A DNA stretch of 64,000 nucleotides from Candidatus Zixiibacteriota bacterium (lineage in GTDB: Bacteria > Zixibacteria > MSB-5A5 > GN15 > FEB-12): contig JBFMGC010000007.1 in assembly GCA_040752815.1 (NCBI GenBank), positions 1 through 64,000 on the forward strand, given 5' to 3'. How positions within the stretch are numbered: position 1 is the first letter of the stretch; each line of letters starts with the position of its first letter. The notes under the pieces are model-generated. The model did not search any database. It saw nothing but the letters and a program-made list of their open reading frames with translations, and was not told the origin of the DNA. Below, in pieces: positions 8,214-16,614 of this stretch. Both the position numbers and the translations under genes were made by a program.

Positions 8214-9478
8214 TGATCGCCCGCCGCTCGACACCCGATTCGGGGACCTGCGGCTCACTCAGGATATCCACATTCTGTCTATTCCTGCTGCTCGGAGTGG
8301 CTGCACAATTGTCGGCCCAGGAGGGGGCTGTGGATACAACGACCAGATCGAATCCGCAGATCCCGCCCGCACCGGTGACTTCGCTTATCGCAGAGGATTT
8401 CAACTACGACGATGGCGAGAACATCATGCTCACCTGGGTGCCGTCGATTGATGACCAGCCCGCGATCGGTGGTGTAACCGGTTACCAGGTCTTCCAGATC
8501 AGGAATGATGGCGTTCCGGAGAAGCTGGCGGATCTCCTGCCCGGAGCCAACAGCTTCCGCGCACAGGACCTCCAAATTGACAGTACCTACCGGTTCTATG
8601 TTGTGGCATTGGCTGACGGGGTGTCGTCGGAGTCAATTCGCACCGCGCCGATACGCACTGAGCGGGAGTGGATCGACTGGAACCTGTGGAACCTGATGCT
8701 GATCACGCTGATAATCGGCGGCGCCATAATCGTTTTCATCGAGACCGCCAAGCGGGGGAAGAAGCTGTTTGTGCGGAAGATCGCCGGCCTGGAGGCGGTT
8801 GATGAGGCCATCGGCCGCGCCACCGAAATGGGTCGGCCGATTTTGTATATTCCCGGCATTCAGGACATGGACGACGTTCAGACGCTGGCGGCGCTGACCA
8901 TCCTGGGACGGGTGGCCGAACATGTCGCTACCTATGACATAAAAATCCGAATGCCGGTTTCGCGTTCTCTGGTGATGACCGCAGCACGCGAAACTATCAA
9001 AGCCAGCTACCAAGCGGCCGGTCGACCCGACGCCTACAGCGAGGATATGGTGTCTTACGTGACCGACGAGCAATTCGGTTATGTGGCGGCGGTCAGCGGC
9101 ATTATGGTGCGCGAGAAACCGGCTACCGTGTTTCTGCTTGGCGCGTTCATGGCGGAGTCACTGATACTTGCTGAAACCGGAAACTCGGTGGGGGCGATTC
9201 AAATCGCGGGTACGGCGCGCCCGGCGCAATTGCCTTTCTTTGTTGCCGCCTGCGATTTCACTTTGATTGGAGAAGAGCTGTTCGCCGCTTCCGCCTATCT
9301 CTCGGGCGAGCCCAGAGCGCTGGGTTCGCTCAAAGGACAAGACGTGGGCAAAGCGATAGCTATGGTTGCGGTGGTGCTTGGCATGGCGGCCGTAACTCTT
9401 TACAGCCTGACCGAGGGCGGCGCATTCAAATCGGTCGCCGACTGGCTGCATACTATGTTCACCATCGCATCGGACTAG
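8213..9478 (+). CDS. Module 2 protein A: exported FN3-like plus DUF6754-like membrane protein
   Basis: A 421-residue homologue of the product at 4635. The start ATG overlaps the preceding stop as TAATG; an in-frame ATG at 8192 would run further into gene D. A signal sequence (about 18-35, ending SAQ) is followed by an FN3-like domain (ENIMLTWVPSIDD, GVTGYQVFQ), one helix (LMLITLIIGGAIIVFIE) and the cytoplasmic domain beginning VRKIAGLEAVDEAIGRATEM. By eye the cytoplasmic domain is well over half identical to the module 1 copy, while the FN3-like part is much more diverged. A C-terminal helix ends the protein. The next gene begins 3 bp later. Function unknown. Confidence 0.87.
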   Translation: MIARRSTPDSGTCGSLRISTFCLFLLLGVAAQLSAQEGAVDTTTRSNPQIPPAPVTSLIAEDFNYDDGENIMLTWVPSIDDQPAIGGVTGYQVFQIRNDGVPEKLADLLPGANSFRAQDLQIDSTYRFYVVALADGVSSESIRTAPIRTEREWIDWNLWNLMLITLIIGGAIIVFIETAKRGKKLFVRKIAGLEAVDEAIGRATEMGRPILYIPGIQDMDDVQTLAALTILGRVAEHVATYDIKIRMPVSRSLVMTAARETIKASYQAAGRPDAYSEDMVSYVTDEQFGYVAAVSGIMVREKPATVFLLGAFMAESLILAETGNSVGAIQIAGTARPAQLPFFVAACDFTLIGEELFAASAYLSGEPRALGSLKGQDVGKAIAMVAVVLGMAAVTLYSLTEGGAFKSVADWLHTMFTIASD

Positions 9479-9481
9479 ACG

Positions 9482-10159
9482 ATGAGACGCGAGATCCCGC
9501 TTGGCATAACGATATTCGTGGGCTTCCTGGCGATAGTCTCGTTCTTTAGTCCGCCGCTTGAAGCGCTGGGCGAGGACTTTACGCTCTTTTTCGACATAAT
9601 TGCAGTGTTTGCGTTTTTCCTTGGTGGCGGCAACCTGGTGCGCATCCATGCCAACAAGCTGATCAAGAAGAAGCCTGATTGGATCTATTCGATTGTGGCG
9701 TTGCTGGGCTTCTTCGTCATGCTGGCCGCGGGGCTGTTTAAGATTGGCAATCCGGGGGATATATCCACGTCGGTTACCGCCCCCGGTTCGCTCTTCGCTA
9801 TGCTTTACTACAATCTCAACCTGCCGCTCGGCTCCACCATGTATGCACTGCTGGCGTTCTATGTGGCCTCGGCGTCATATAGGGCGTTCCGCGCGAAGAA
9901 TCGCGAGGCGACCGTCCTGCTTCTAGCCGCGTTTGTAATTCTCCTTGGGAGTACCCCGTTCGGGACGGTGCTTACTTCATGGATTCCCGACTCGTTCGAT
10001 TTCCTGGAAATCCCTAACCTGGCCGTCTGGATCATGAGTTCCCCCAATCTCGCCGGGCAGCGGGCGATCCTGATCGGTATCGGCCTTGGTGTGGTGTCAA
10101 TGTCACTGCGGCTGATTCTCGGTATTGAGCGTACCTACCTGGGAGAGGATCGTGGGTAA
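9482..10159 (+). CDS. Module 2 protein B: six-TM membrane protein
   Basis: A 225-residue homologue of the product at 5906, with about six hydrophobic helices. The family signature appears as GSTMYALLAFYVASASYRAF and GQRAILIGIGLGVVS, closing with LILGIERTYLGE. The final eight bases overlap the GTG start of gene C, and the gene begins 3 bp after gene A, so the four genes are expressed as a unit. No catalytic motif is visible. Confidence 0.87.
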   Translation: MRREIPLGITIFVGFLAIVSFFSPPLEALGEDFTLFFDIIAVFAFFLGGGNLVRIHANKLIKKKPDWIYSIVALLGFFVMLAAGLFKIGNPGDISTSVTAPGSLFAMLYYNLNLPLGSTMYALLAFYVASASYRAFRAKNREATVLLLAAFVILLGSTPFGTVLTSWIPDSFDFLEIPNLAVWIMSSPNLAGQRAILIGIGLGVVSMSLRLILGIERTYLGEDRG

Positions 10160-11069
10160 TATCGGGGTCATAATCGTCTTATTGCTGATCGGCGGAGGAC
10201 TGGTCTGGCTTTTCGTGCGGGCGCTGCGGGGCAAGGAAGTGGACCGCAGGGTGGTTTTCGCGTTCATCCTTATCTCGGTGGCCGCGCCGCTGCTGCTCAC
10301 GATCACGTTTGAGATGAAGCCGACCCACATCGTGCAGGAGTTGTATGACAAGATCGACAATCTGCCTGCGGGGTCGAGGATATTGTTGTCGTTTGATTTC
10401 GATCCGCCGATGGCACCGGAAGTGCAGCCGATGGCCGACGTGGTTTCGCGGCACGTTCTGACCAGAGGACACAAGGCAGTTTTCATGACCCTGTGGGCCA
10501 CCGGCCAGGCGCAGTTCAACATTACGCTTGAAGATGTCATTCGCAGGCAGTTCCCCAACGCTGTATACGGTGAGCATTACGTGGATCTCGGCTACAAGGC
10601 CGGAAATGAGGGTGTGCTGAATGTCATCCGCACTGACTTCAAAAAGATGTTTCCGACTGATGTCAACACCGTCCCCTGGGACAGCCTGCCCATACTCGAG
10701 GGCATACGATCGTGCTCTGACTTCGACTTGATTATCTCTCTGGGAGGAGGCAAACCCGGAGTTAAAGAGTGGGTGCTTTTTGTCGGCGACCCGACCGGCG
10801 TGCCTGTCGCCGGCGGCGTAGCGGCCGTCGTGGCGCCCATGCTCTACCCGTACTTTCCGAGCCAGATGTGCGGACTCCTGGGCGGAATCAAAGGCGCGGC
10901 CGAGTACGAGAATTACTTTCGCGATAATCACCCTGACCATACCGATATGGAAACACCGGCGATGATCATGATGGGGCCGCAGACTGTCGCCCACGTGGTT
11001 ATCCTGGCGTTTATCGTCATCGGCAACGTGCTGTTCTTCGTCAATCGCCGCAAAGAGGTGAAGCGATGA
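10152..11069 (+). CDS. Module 2 protein C: membrane-anchored extracytoplasmic [FL]D[YF]DP domain
   Basis: A 305-residue homologue of the product at 6560. I choose the GTG at 10152, preceded by GGGAGAGGATC, over an ATG at 10125 that lies further inside gene B. This copy has two N-terminal helices instead of three, separated by RALRGKEVDRR, then the soluble domain (LLSFDFDPPMAPEVQPM) and a C-terminal helix ending in NRRKEVKR. Despite the different helix number the charge pattern again places the soluble domain outside. YPYFPSQMCGLLGGIKGAAE near residue 240 matches the other copies. Its stop overlaps the start of gene D (ATGA). Confidence 0.86.
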   Translation: MGNIGVIIVLLLIGGGLVWLFVRALRGKEVDRRVVFAFILISVAAPLLLTITFEMKPTHIVQELYDKIDNLPAGSRILLSFDFDPPMAPEVQPMADVVSRHVLTRGHKAVFMTLWATGQAQFNITLEDVIRRQFPNAVYGEHYVDLGYKAGNEGVLNVIRTDFKKMFPTDVNTVPWDSLPILEGIRSCSDFDLIISLGGGKPGVKEWVLFVGDPTGVPVAGGVAAVVAPMLYPYFPSQMCGLLGGIKGAAEYENYFRDNHPDHTDMETPAMIMMGPQTVAHVVILAFIVIGNVLFFVNRRKEVKR

Positions 11070-11902
11070 GCCGGCTGGCGGTGGTTGTGTTCGTGATTGT
11101 CTGCGCCGCTTTTGCACTGAGCTGGGTGCTTCGAGCGGGCGCCACCGAGGGCGACCACGCCGTGCGCGACGCATTCCTGGTAACGCTGTCAGCCTTTATG
11201 ACGCTGGCGATCATGTCGTTTATGTACCGCGACAATCCCTACTACAAATTCGCGGAGCACCTGTTTGTCGGAATTTCCGCGGCCTACTGGATGTGTGTCG
11301 GGTTTTGGTCTACAATTGTCGGCAACCTGGTGCCGCGCATTTCGGAGGGCCTGTCTGATTTCTTCAAGGTGCCGTATTCGGGAGGCGGGCTCGATTTCGA
11401 TCTGTTCTTCCTGCCTTACCGAGTCTTCTACCTGATACCGATTATCCTGGGCATACTCCTTCTGATGCGCCTCATTCCGAAAACGGGCTGGATTTCGCGC
11501 TGGCCGCTGGCGTTTATCGTCGGCACATTCGCGGGGCTCAATCTAATTCGCTACCTTCAGTCCGACTTCATTATTCAGATCTCCGCAACGTTCGTGCCGC
11601 TGTTTGTCGAGTGGCAGGGCTTCGGAGATTTCGTCAGTCGGCTGTCGTTGGCGGCGGACGGACAGTTCATTGCCATGCTCAGCAATCTCGTGATTTTTCT
11701 TGGCGTTTTCTGTGGCCTGGTGTATTTCTTCTTTTCCAAGGAACATACCGGCTGGTTCGGAGGCGCGTCGCGGCTCGGCATCTGGATTCTGATGATCACC
11801 TTCGGCGCATCCTTCGGCTATACCGTAATGGGACGAATTTCACTTCTGGTCGGGCGGCTGACGTTCCTGTTTCGTGACTGGTTAGGAATCATAAGTTCAT
11901 AA
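11066..11902 (+). CDS. Module 2 protein D: membrane protein with YRDNPYYK motif
   Basis: A 278-residue homologue of the product at 7590, with an extra N-terminal helix (LAVVVFVIVCAAFALSWV) before the shared core. Core motifs are YRDNPYYKFAEHLFVG, LMRLIPKTGWISRWPL, FFFSKEHTGWFGG and FGASFGYTVMGRISLLVGR. Compared with module 1 there is also a longer loop after the second core helix. It overlaps gene C by 4 bp. Function unknown; likely an integral subunit of the inferred complex. Confidence 0.86.
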   Translation: MSRLAVVVFVIVCAAFALSWVLRAGATEGDHAVRDAFLVTLSAFMTLAIMSFMYRDNPYYKFAEHLFVGISAAYWMCVGFWSTIVGNLVPRISEGLSDFFKVPYSGGGLDFDLFFLPYRVFYLIPIILGILLLMRLIPKTGWISRWPLAFIVGTFAGLNLIRYLQSDFIIQISATFVPLFVEWQGFGDFVSRLSLAADGQFIAMLSNLVIFLGVFCGLVYFFFSKEHTGWFGGASRLGIWILMITFGASFGYTVMGRISLLVGRLTFLFRDWLGIISS

Positions 11903-11927
11903 TAGTTCATTGGTGAAAGGTCGCCAT

Positions 11928-13487
11928 GTGAGACACAAACTGAAACTTGCTGTCGTCCTGATGCTGGGCATCAGTGGTGCAGCGGCAGCGCAGGGCGATA
12001 CGGTTACGCCGGATACTTCCGCGGCCGCGGTGTCGATCTCGCCGCCGGGGCCGGTTTCGAACCTCCGCGCTGCGGACGCTAAGAACGATCACGGCCACGC
12101 CATATCGTTGACCTGGGACAAGTCGCCCGATGATGGCGCCGGGCGGAACTCCGTCATAGCCTATGAGATATTCCGCTGGTTTCCCCACCAGATGAACGAG
12201 GCCGACTCGCTTCGTCGGGAGCTATCCACGGCTCGAGAGGCTATCAGGGCTTTCCGCTCCGACCTGCCGCGTGCGGAGCACGCCCTTATCGAGTTGAAGG
12301 AAGACCAGACCAGGTTGAGGACGATCCGCTTCAGTGTAGCTCGCCCCGATGATCCGACATTCCAGTTGACAGTCGATTTCGCCATGCGCGCCCTTGAGGA
12401 CACGATTGCTTACATGATCGAGCATGGCCCGGCTTTCAAGCGCAGCATCAAGCCCCTCCAGCGAGAGCTCGAGCAGGTGCTGGACCAGCTTCCCCAGGCG
12501 CACGCGCAGTACCCGGAAGGCGGGGAGTGGCGGTCGCTCGGCAAGGCGATAGCGGGAAGTGTCTCCTATGACAACACCGGCTCCAAGGAGGCAACTCAGT
12601 CGGATTTCTTTCCGGACCACACCGACCTGTACTACCGGGTGGAGGCGGTTACCGCCGACGAAACCATCAGGTCGGTAGCCGTCACAGCCGGTCCGGTTCA
12701 GAGCCATGGCCAGTGGTTTCACACCGGCAAGATCCCGGTGTTCGGATTCATCATGGTGTTCTTTGTTTTGACCGTTGTCTTCGTGCACTTTGCCAGGCGG
12801 GGAGCGGCGCTCTATGTCCGGCCTCTGTCCGGGATTGAAGCCGTGGACGACGCCATCGGCCGCGCCACGGAGATGGGCCGCCCGATTCTGTATGTCCTCG
12901 GTCTGGGCACCGCGACCGAGGTTTCGACAATAGCTTCGTTCTCCGTCCTGGGCCGCGTGGCCAAGCGGGTGGCTGAGTACCAGACGCCGATTATCGTGCC
13001 GTGCTACGACGCGATCGTTATGGCAGTAGCCCAGGAAGTGGTCAAGTCGTCGTATCTCGACGCCGGTCGCCCCGATGACTACAAAGAAGACTCGGTCTTC
13101 TTCGTAACCAATTATCAGTTTGCCTACGTTGCGGCGGTCAACGGTATCATGCTTCGCGAACGCCCGGCCACCAACGTCTATATGGGCAAGTTCTTCGCCG
13201 AGTCTCTGATACTCGCCGAAACCGGCACGCTGGCCGGTTCCATTCAGATCGCAGGCACTGACGAAACCAACCAGATTCCGTTCTTCATCGTATCATGCGA
13301 CTTTACGCTGATCGGCGAAGAACTCTACGCGGCGTCGGCGTATCTCAGCCGCGAACCGATTCTGCTCGGTTCACTCAAGGCCCAGGACTGGGCCAAGCTG
13401 GCGGTGATGGTGATTGCCCTGATTGGCATGATTTGCACCACCCTGGGCTATCCGGAATTCGCGCAACTCTTCCACGTGGCAGGGTAG
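11928..13487 (+). CDS. Module 3 protein A: FN3-like domain with helical insertion plus DUF6754-like domain
   Basis: A 519-residue homologue of the products at 4635 and 8213, about 100 residues longer. I start it at GTG 11928 (AAAGG seven bases upstream), giving a clean signal peptide that ends AAAAQ; TTG 11910 and GTG 11913 are alternatives. The FN3-like domain (AISLTWDKSPDD, VIAYEIFRW) is interrupted at about 86-199 by a long, charged, probably coiled-coil helical insertion (DSLRRELSTAREAIRAF) absent from modules 1 and 2. One helix then leads to the conserved cytoplasmic domain (GIEAVDDAIGRATEMGRPIL; AESLILAETG; GEELYAASAYLS) and a C-terminal helix. The insertion would lie outside the cell membrane. 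Function unknown. Confidence 0.87.
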   Translation: MRHKLKLAVVLMLGISGAAAAQGDTVTPDTSAAAVSISPPGPVSNLRAADAKNDHGHAISLTWDKSPDDGAGRNSVIAYEIFRWFPHQMNEADSLRRELSTAREAIRAFRSDLPRAEHALIELKEDQTRLRTIRFSVARPDDPTFQLTVDFAMRALEDTIAYMIEHGPAFKRSIKPLQRELEQVLDQLPQAHAQYPEGGEWRSLGKAIAGSVSYDNTGSKEATQSDFFPDHTDLYYRVEAVTADETIRSVAVTAGPVQSHGQWFHTGKIPVFGFIMVFFVLTVVFVHFARRGAALYVRPLSGIEAVDDAIGRATEMGRPILYVLGLGTATEVSTIASFSVLGRVAKRVAEYQTPIIVPCYDAIVMAVAQEVVKSSYLDAGRPDDYKEDSVFFVTNYQFAYVAAVNGIMLRERPATNVYMGKFFAESLILAETGTLAGSIQIAGTDETNQIPFFIVSCDFTLIGEELYAASAYLSREPILLGSLKAQDWAKLAVMVIALIGMICTTLGYPEFAQLFHVAG

Positions 13488-13499
13488 GAGGTAACAAAG

Positions 13500-14315
13500 A
13501 TGAAACAACAGATGCCGCGACTTATCGTACTGGTGTTCGGCGCATTCCTGCTCTTTCAGTTCTTCGTTCCCCACGAATCCTCGGAGCGCGCCTACGAGTT
13601 CCTGCTCGACTGGATTCTCATCATCGGCGTTTTCGCCCTCGCCGTAGGAATATGGTCGCTCTTCCACGTGCATGTCGACAAGATCAGAACCCGCAAGGTC
13701 GGCTGGAAATACTCCTATGTCACTCTGGTCGGCTTTGTCAGCATGATCATGTTCGGCTTGACGGCTCAGAACGGCCAGGAGTGGGGCTGGTTCTTCCCGT
13801 TTCTGGTGTCGGTAATTCTGACGGTCCTGATGGTGGTGCAGGCTCTGTCTTCAAAAGGGCGCGCTCCGACCTATCTGGGCCTGGCCGGACTATTCACGCT
13901 GGTCGCAATTCTGATCGCCAACTTTGATAACGATTGGAGCTTCTATTTCCAGACCGCCGTGCCGCTGCGGGCATACCTGTTTCGAAGTACATTCGATAAT
14001 GTGCTGGTCTCGCTGCACGCTACCATGTTCTCGCTGCTTGCGTTCTTTATAGCCTCGGCGGCCTATCGCGCGTTCCGGGCGCGCAACGTGATGGCCACGC
14101 TGCTTTTGCTGGCGGCGTTGATTGTCATGTCGCGCTTTAATCCGTACCTGGCGCCTGTTTTCGGCGAGTACGTGGCCAAGCTGTCCAACTGGCTGATGAA
14201 TGTCCCCAACATGGCCGCCCAGCGGGCGATCATAATGGGAGTCGGACTGGGAATGGTGGCGACCGCGCTCAAAGTGATTCTTGGCATCGAACGCAACTAT
14301 ATGGGCAGAGGGTAG
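13500..14315 (+). CDS. Module 3 protein B: enlarged multi-TM membrane protein
   Basis: A 271-residue homologue of the products at 5906 and 9482, about 50 residues longer because of extra hydrophobic segments near 100-145 (FLVSVILTVLMVVQALSS; FTLVAILIANF). The family signatures are retained (ATMFSLLAFFIASAAYRAFR; AQRAIIMGVGLGMVATALK; ILGIERNYMG). GGAGG lies about eight bases upstream of the ATG. With the insertion in its A partner, this suggests that module 3 is specialised. No enzyme motif is seen. Confidence 0.87.
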   Translation: MKQQMPRLIVLVFGAFLLFQFFVPHESSERAYEFLLDWILIIGVFALAVGIWSLFHVHVDKIRTRKVGWKYSYVTLVGFVSMIMFGLTAQNGQEWGWFFPFLVSVILTVLMVVQALSSKGRAPTYLGLAGLFTLVAILIANFDNDWSFYFQTAVPLRAYLFRSTFDNVLVSLHATMFSLLAFFIASAAYRAFRARNVMATLLLLAALIVMSRFNPYLAPVFGEYVAKLSNWLMNVPNMAAQRAIIMGVGLGMVATALKVILGIERNYMGRG

Positions 14316-14326
14316 GGAGATCAATC

Positions 14327-15214
14327 ATGAACATATTTGATCGTCTGATGTTGATCGACCGCCGCTGGGTCTTCCTCTTCCTGGTAATCGTCTCGGTATT
14401 TGCCTACGTGGCGGATTTCCAGGTGCCCATCATGGTAGAGCCGGAAGTGCGCAATATCTACAGGTTCATTGATACGCTGCCCATAGGTTCGGTGGTCTTT
14501 CTTCCCCTGGATTATGATCCCGGCTCCATGGCCGAGCTGCATCCGATGACCTTCGCTATTGTAGAGCAATGCTGGCGCAAGGAGCTCAAGGTGCTGATTA
14601 CGGCGCTGTCCCAGAACGGTCCGGGGATGGCCGACGAAGCCCTGCGTAAGCTCGTTGACTCCATGAAAGTGCCGAGGACCTACCACGGCATAACCTACCC
14701 GGCTCGCGAAATCGTCAACGGCGTAGATTACGTTTTTCTCGGATACAAGCCCTATCCGGCGATGGTGATACTCGGCATGGGACAGAACTTCCGGCTGCCG
14801 TTCCCGCTCGATTATTATGGTACGCCGCTGGATTCGCTACCGATGATGCGCGGGCTTTTCAATTATGATGATATTGCCTGCGCCATCAATATTTCAGGCA
14901 CCAACGCTACGGACTTCTGGATTTCGTACGGCCAGGGGCGCTACGGTTTTCCGCTGGCGATCGGCGTAACCGGGGTATCCACCGCACAGTACTACCCCTA
15001 CTACGGTTCCGGACAGCTTTTCGGAATCATGGGCGGAATGCTCGGAGCGGCGCAATATGAAGAGCTGGCCGACAATGCCGGCAATGCTAAAGGGGCCATG
15101 CGGGTGCAACTATCCGCGCACCTGGTGATAATCGCCTTTGTCATCATGGGCAATATCGGCTTTTTCGCCACTATGCGAAAACGCAAACGCGAAAAGATAG
15201 AAGGAAGGAGGTAG
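14327..15214 (+). CDS. Module 3 protein C: membrane-anchored extracytoplasmic [FL]D[YF]DP domain
   Basis: A 295-residue homologue of the products at 6560 and 10152. It has only one N-terminal helix (WVFLFLVIVSVFAYVADF), then the soluble domain with VVFLPLDYDPGSMAELHPM and, late, YPYYGSGQLFGIMGGMLGAA, and a C-terminal helix followed by the very basic MRKRKREKIEGRR. An odd number of N-terminal helices with an inside N-terminus again puts the soluble domain outside. GGGAGA precedes the ATG by about 6 bases. The next gene starts 4 bp after the stop. Confidence 0.86.
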   Translation: MNIFDRLMLIDRRWVFLFLVIVSVFAYVADFQVPIMVEPEVRNIYRFIDTLPIGSVVFLPLDYDPGSMAELHPMTFAIVEQCWRKELKVLITALSQNGPGMADEALRKLVDSMKVPRTYHGITYPAREIVNGVDYVFLGYKPYPAMVILGMGQNFRLPFPLDYYGTPLDSLPMMRGLFNYDDIACAINISGTNATDFWISYGQGRYGFPLAIGVTGVSTAQYYPYYGSGQLFGIMGGMLGAAQYEELADNAGNAKGAMRVQLSAHLVIIAFVIMGNIGFFATMRKRKREKIEGRR

Positions 15215-15218
15215 CGTC

Positions 15219-16055
15219 ATGGATTTCACGACCTTTCTATGGACCACATTCGGGGCATTCCTGACGCTCTGCATTTTCTCGTTCCTTTACAAAGACAACC
15301 CCTTCTACAAGTTTGCCGAGCACTTATTCGTCGGGCTTTCAGCCGGCTATTTCGCCATGATCCTCTGGCACAACGGGCTGATTCCCAAGCTGATGTTCGA
15401 GCGTCTGGATGATGGTAACTGGTATTTCCTCTGGGTGGACTCCTCCAAGTGGTGGTATCTGGTTCCGGCGCTGCTGGGGATCCTGATGTGGACCCGCTTC
15501 TCCAAAAAATACCAGTGGGTGTCGCGCTGGCCGCTGGCCATGTACATCGGCATCGGCGCCGGTACCGCAATCCCCGCTGAGATGCGTGCCAGAGTCAATG
15601 AACAGCTTTCGGCGATGATGCGCGAAATCAACTGGTCGCATTTCTTCGGGACGGACGGTGTCAATCTTCTGGATACCGCCTCGGGGTTGTCCCAGTTGAT
15701 TGTATTTGTCGGGGCGCTCTGCGCGCTAATCTACTTCTTCTTCTCGAAAGCGCACACCGGCGTGATCGGCGGCATGGCCAAGTTCGGAATCTGGATTCTA
15801 ATGATAGGTTTTGGCGCGTCGTTCGGCTTCACGGTCATGGCGCGAATATCGCTGTTCATTAACCGAATGCAGTTTCTCGATCAGCAGTGGATCACCACGG
15901 CGCACAACACCGCGCAGACCCCCAACCCCAATTATCATTGGGGCTACCCGGCGCTGTTCTATTCCCTGTTGGTACTGGCGCTGGCGTACATCCTGTGGGA
16001 ACTCATCTCGTTCCTGCGGCGCCGCGCGGGATCGGAGACTAAACAGGCCATGTAG
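15219..16055 (+). CDS. Module 3 protein D: membrane protein with YKDNPFYK motif
   Basis: A 278-residue homologue of the products at 7590 and 11066 and the last gene of the operon. Core motifs are YKDNPFYKFAEHLFVGLSAGY, WVSRWPLAMYIG, FFFSKAHTGVIGG and FGASFGFTVMARISLFI. It carries an additional C-terminal helix (ALFYSLLVLALAYILWELIS) and a basic tail not present in D1 or D2. A strong ribosome site (GGAAGGAGG) lies upstream. A terminator-like structure follows at 16083. Confidence 0.86.
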   Translation: MDFTTFLWTTFGAFLTLCIFSFLYKDNPFYKFAEHLFVGLSAGYFAMILWHNGLIPKLMFERLDDGNWYFLWVDSSKWWYLVPALLGILMWTRFSKKYQWVSRWPLAMYIGIGAGTAIPAEMRARVNEQLSAMMREINWSHFFGTDGVNLLDTASGLSQLIVFVGALCALIYFFFSKAHTGVIGGMAKFGIWILMIGFGASFGFTVMARISLFINRMQFLDQQWITTAHNTAQTPNPNYHWGYPALFYSLLVLALAYILWELISFLRRRAGSETKQAM

Positions 16056-16082
16056 ACAACCACACCGCAGCTTGCGGCTGTT

Positions 16083-16152
16083 GCGCCAGGTTCGGCTCCG
16101 CGCCCGACTCGCTCCTCGGGTCAGGCCGGAAGAGGGCCTGGCGCCGCTTTTT
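16083..16152 (+). terminator. Probable terminator of the twelve-gene operon
   Basis: GCGCCAGG at 16083-16090 pairs with CCTGGCGC at 16137-16144, enclosing a second hairpin (CCCGA 16103-16107 with TCGGG 16116-16120), and is followed shortly by TTTTT at 16148-16152. A smaller CCGCA/TGCGG hairpin lies at 16065-16077. The position directly after the last module gene fits a rho-independent terminator, although the stem is not simple. Confidence 0.5.
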
Positions 16153-16270
16153 CCAGTACGCAATGCGCCGACAGCGTTCTTTCGGGCGACCCTGCCCGAT
16201 AGCTTCAGTCGTCCGTCTATGCAACGGCCCCAGGGGATTTGAGGTTTTTCTTCAGGCGCCGGAATTTCCC

Positions 16271-16300
16271 TTGACGAAAAACGAGGATCGTGCGTATAAT
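16271..16300 (+). promoter_or_regulatory. Strong sigma70-type promoter
   Basis: TTGACG (16271-16276) and a perfect TATAAT (16295-16300) are separated by 18 bp. No protein start lies close downstream; the first convincing gene starts 315 bp away, which suggests a separate RNA or a long leader beginning near 16307. Confidence 0.6.
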
Positions 16301-16306
16301 AAGTCG

Positions 16307-16460
16307 GAACCAGGGGCTGCCTCCTCACTTTACAGCTGTGATTTTCAATGAGTTGGTGAAAATCTACCGTAGAGGACATTTTTGTCCGCCCGAACTTTCA
16401 GCGGGCCAAGGGGTTGAAATTTGTCAAGAATGACGTCAATCTTAACCCGTTACTGAACAG
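16307..16460 (+). ncRNA. Candidate structured RNA or leader
   Basis: Downstream of the strong promoter at 16271 lies a non-coding stretch rich in consecutive stems: ATTTTCA/TGAAAAT (16341-16347 with 16357-16363), GGACA/TGTCC (16374-16378 with 16383-16387, loop TTTT), GCCCG/CGGGC (16388-16392 with 16402-16406), and GGGTT/AACCC (16411-16415 with 16444-16448) enclosing GTCA/TGAC. The ends are approximate. It could be a small RNA or the leader of the gene at 16615. I could not match it to 6S RNA, tmRNA or a known riboswitch. Confidence 0.35.
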
Positions 16461-16502
16461 GCGGATACTCGAAAAAAAATCGGGCGACGCCGAAGATTTC
16501 AC

Positions 16503-16531
16503 TTGACATACAGGCAAATCTTTCCTAAGGT
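16503..16531 (+). promoter_or_regulatory. Possible promoter of the small basic protein gene
   Basis: A perfect TTGACA (16503-16508) is followed after 17 bp by TAAGGT (16526-16531), a poor -10 box that keeps the key first, second and last bases. It lies 84 bp before the ATG at 16615. Confidence 0.4.
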
Positions 16532-16614
16532 GGCCCAGGTGGATCAAAAAGGCGCACGCGCCAAGGAAATGCTATAGGGTAGTAGAACTTACACAGGGAA
16601 AGTGAGGTGGCTCG

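Noticed and set aside
16307-16500. 6S RNA or tmRNA identity for the structured leader
   Set aside because: No long closing stem with central bubble and no tRNA-like ends could be paired by eye.
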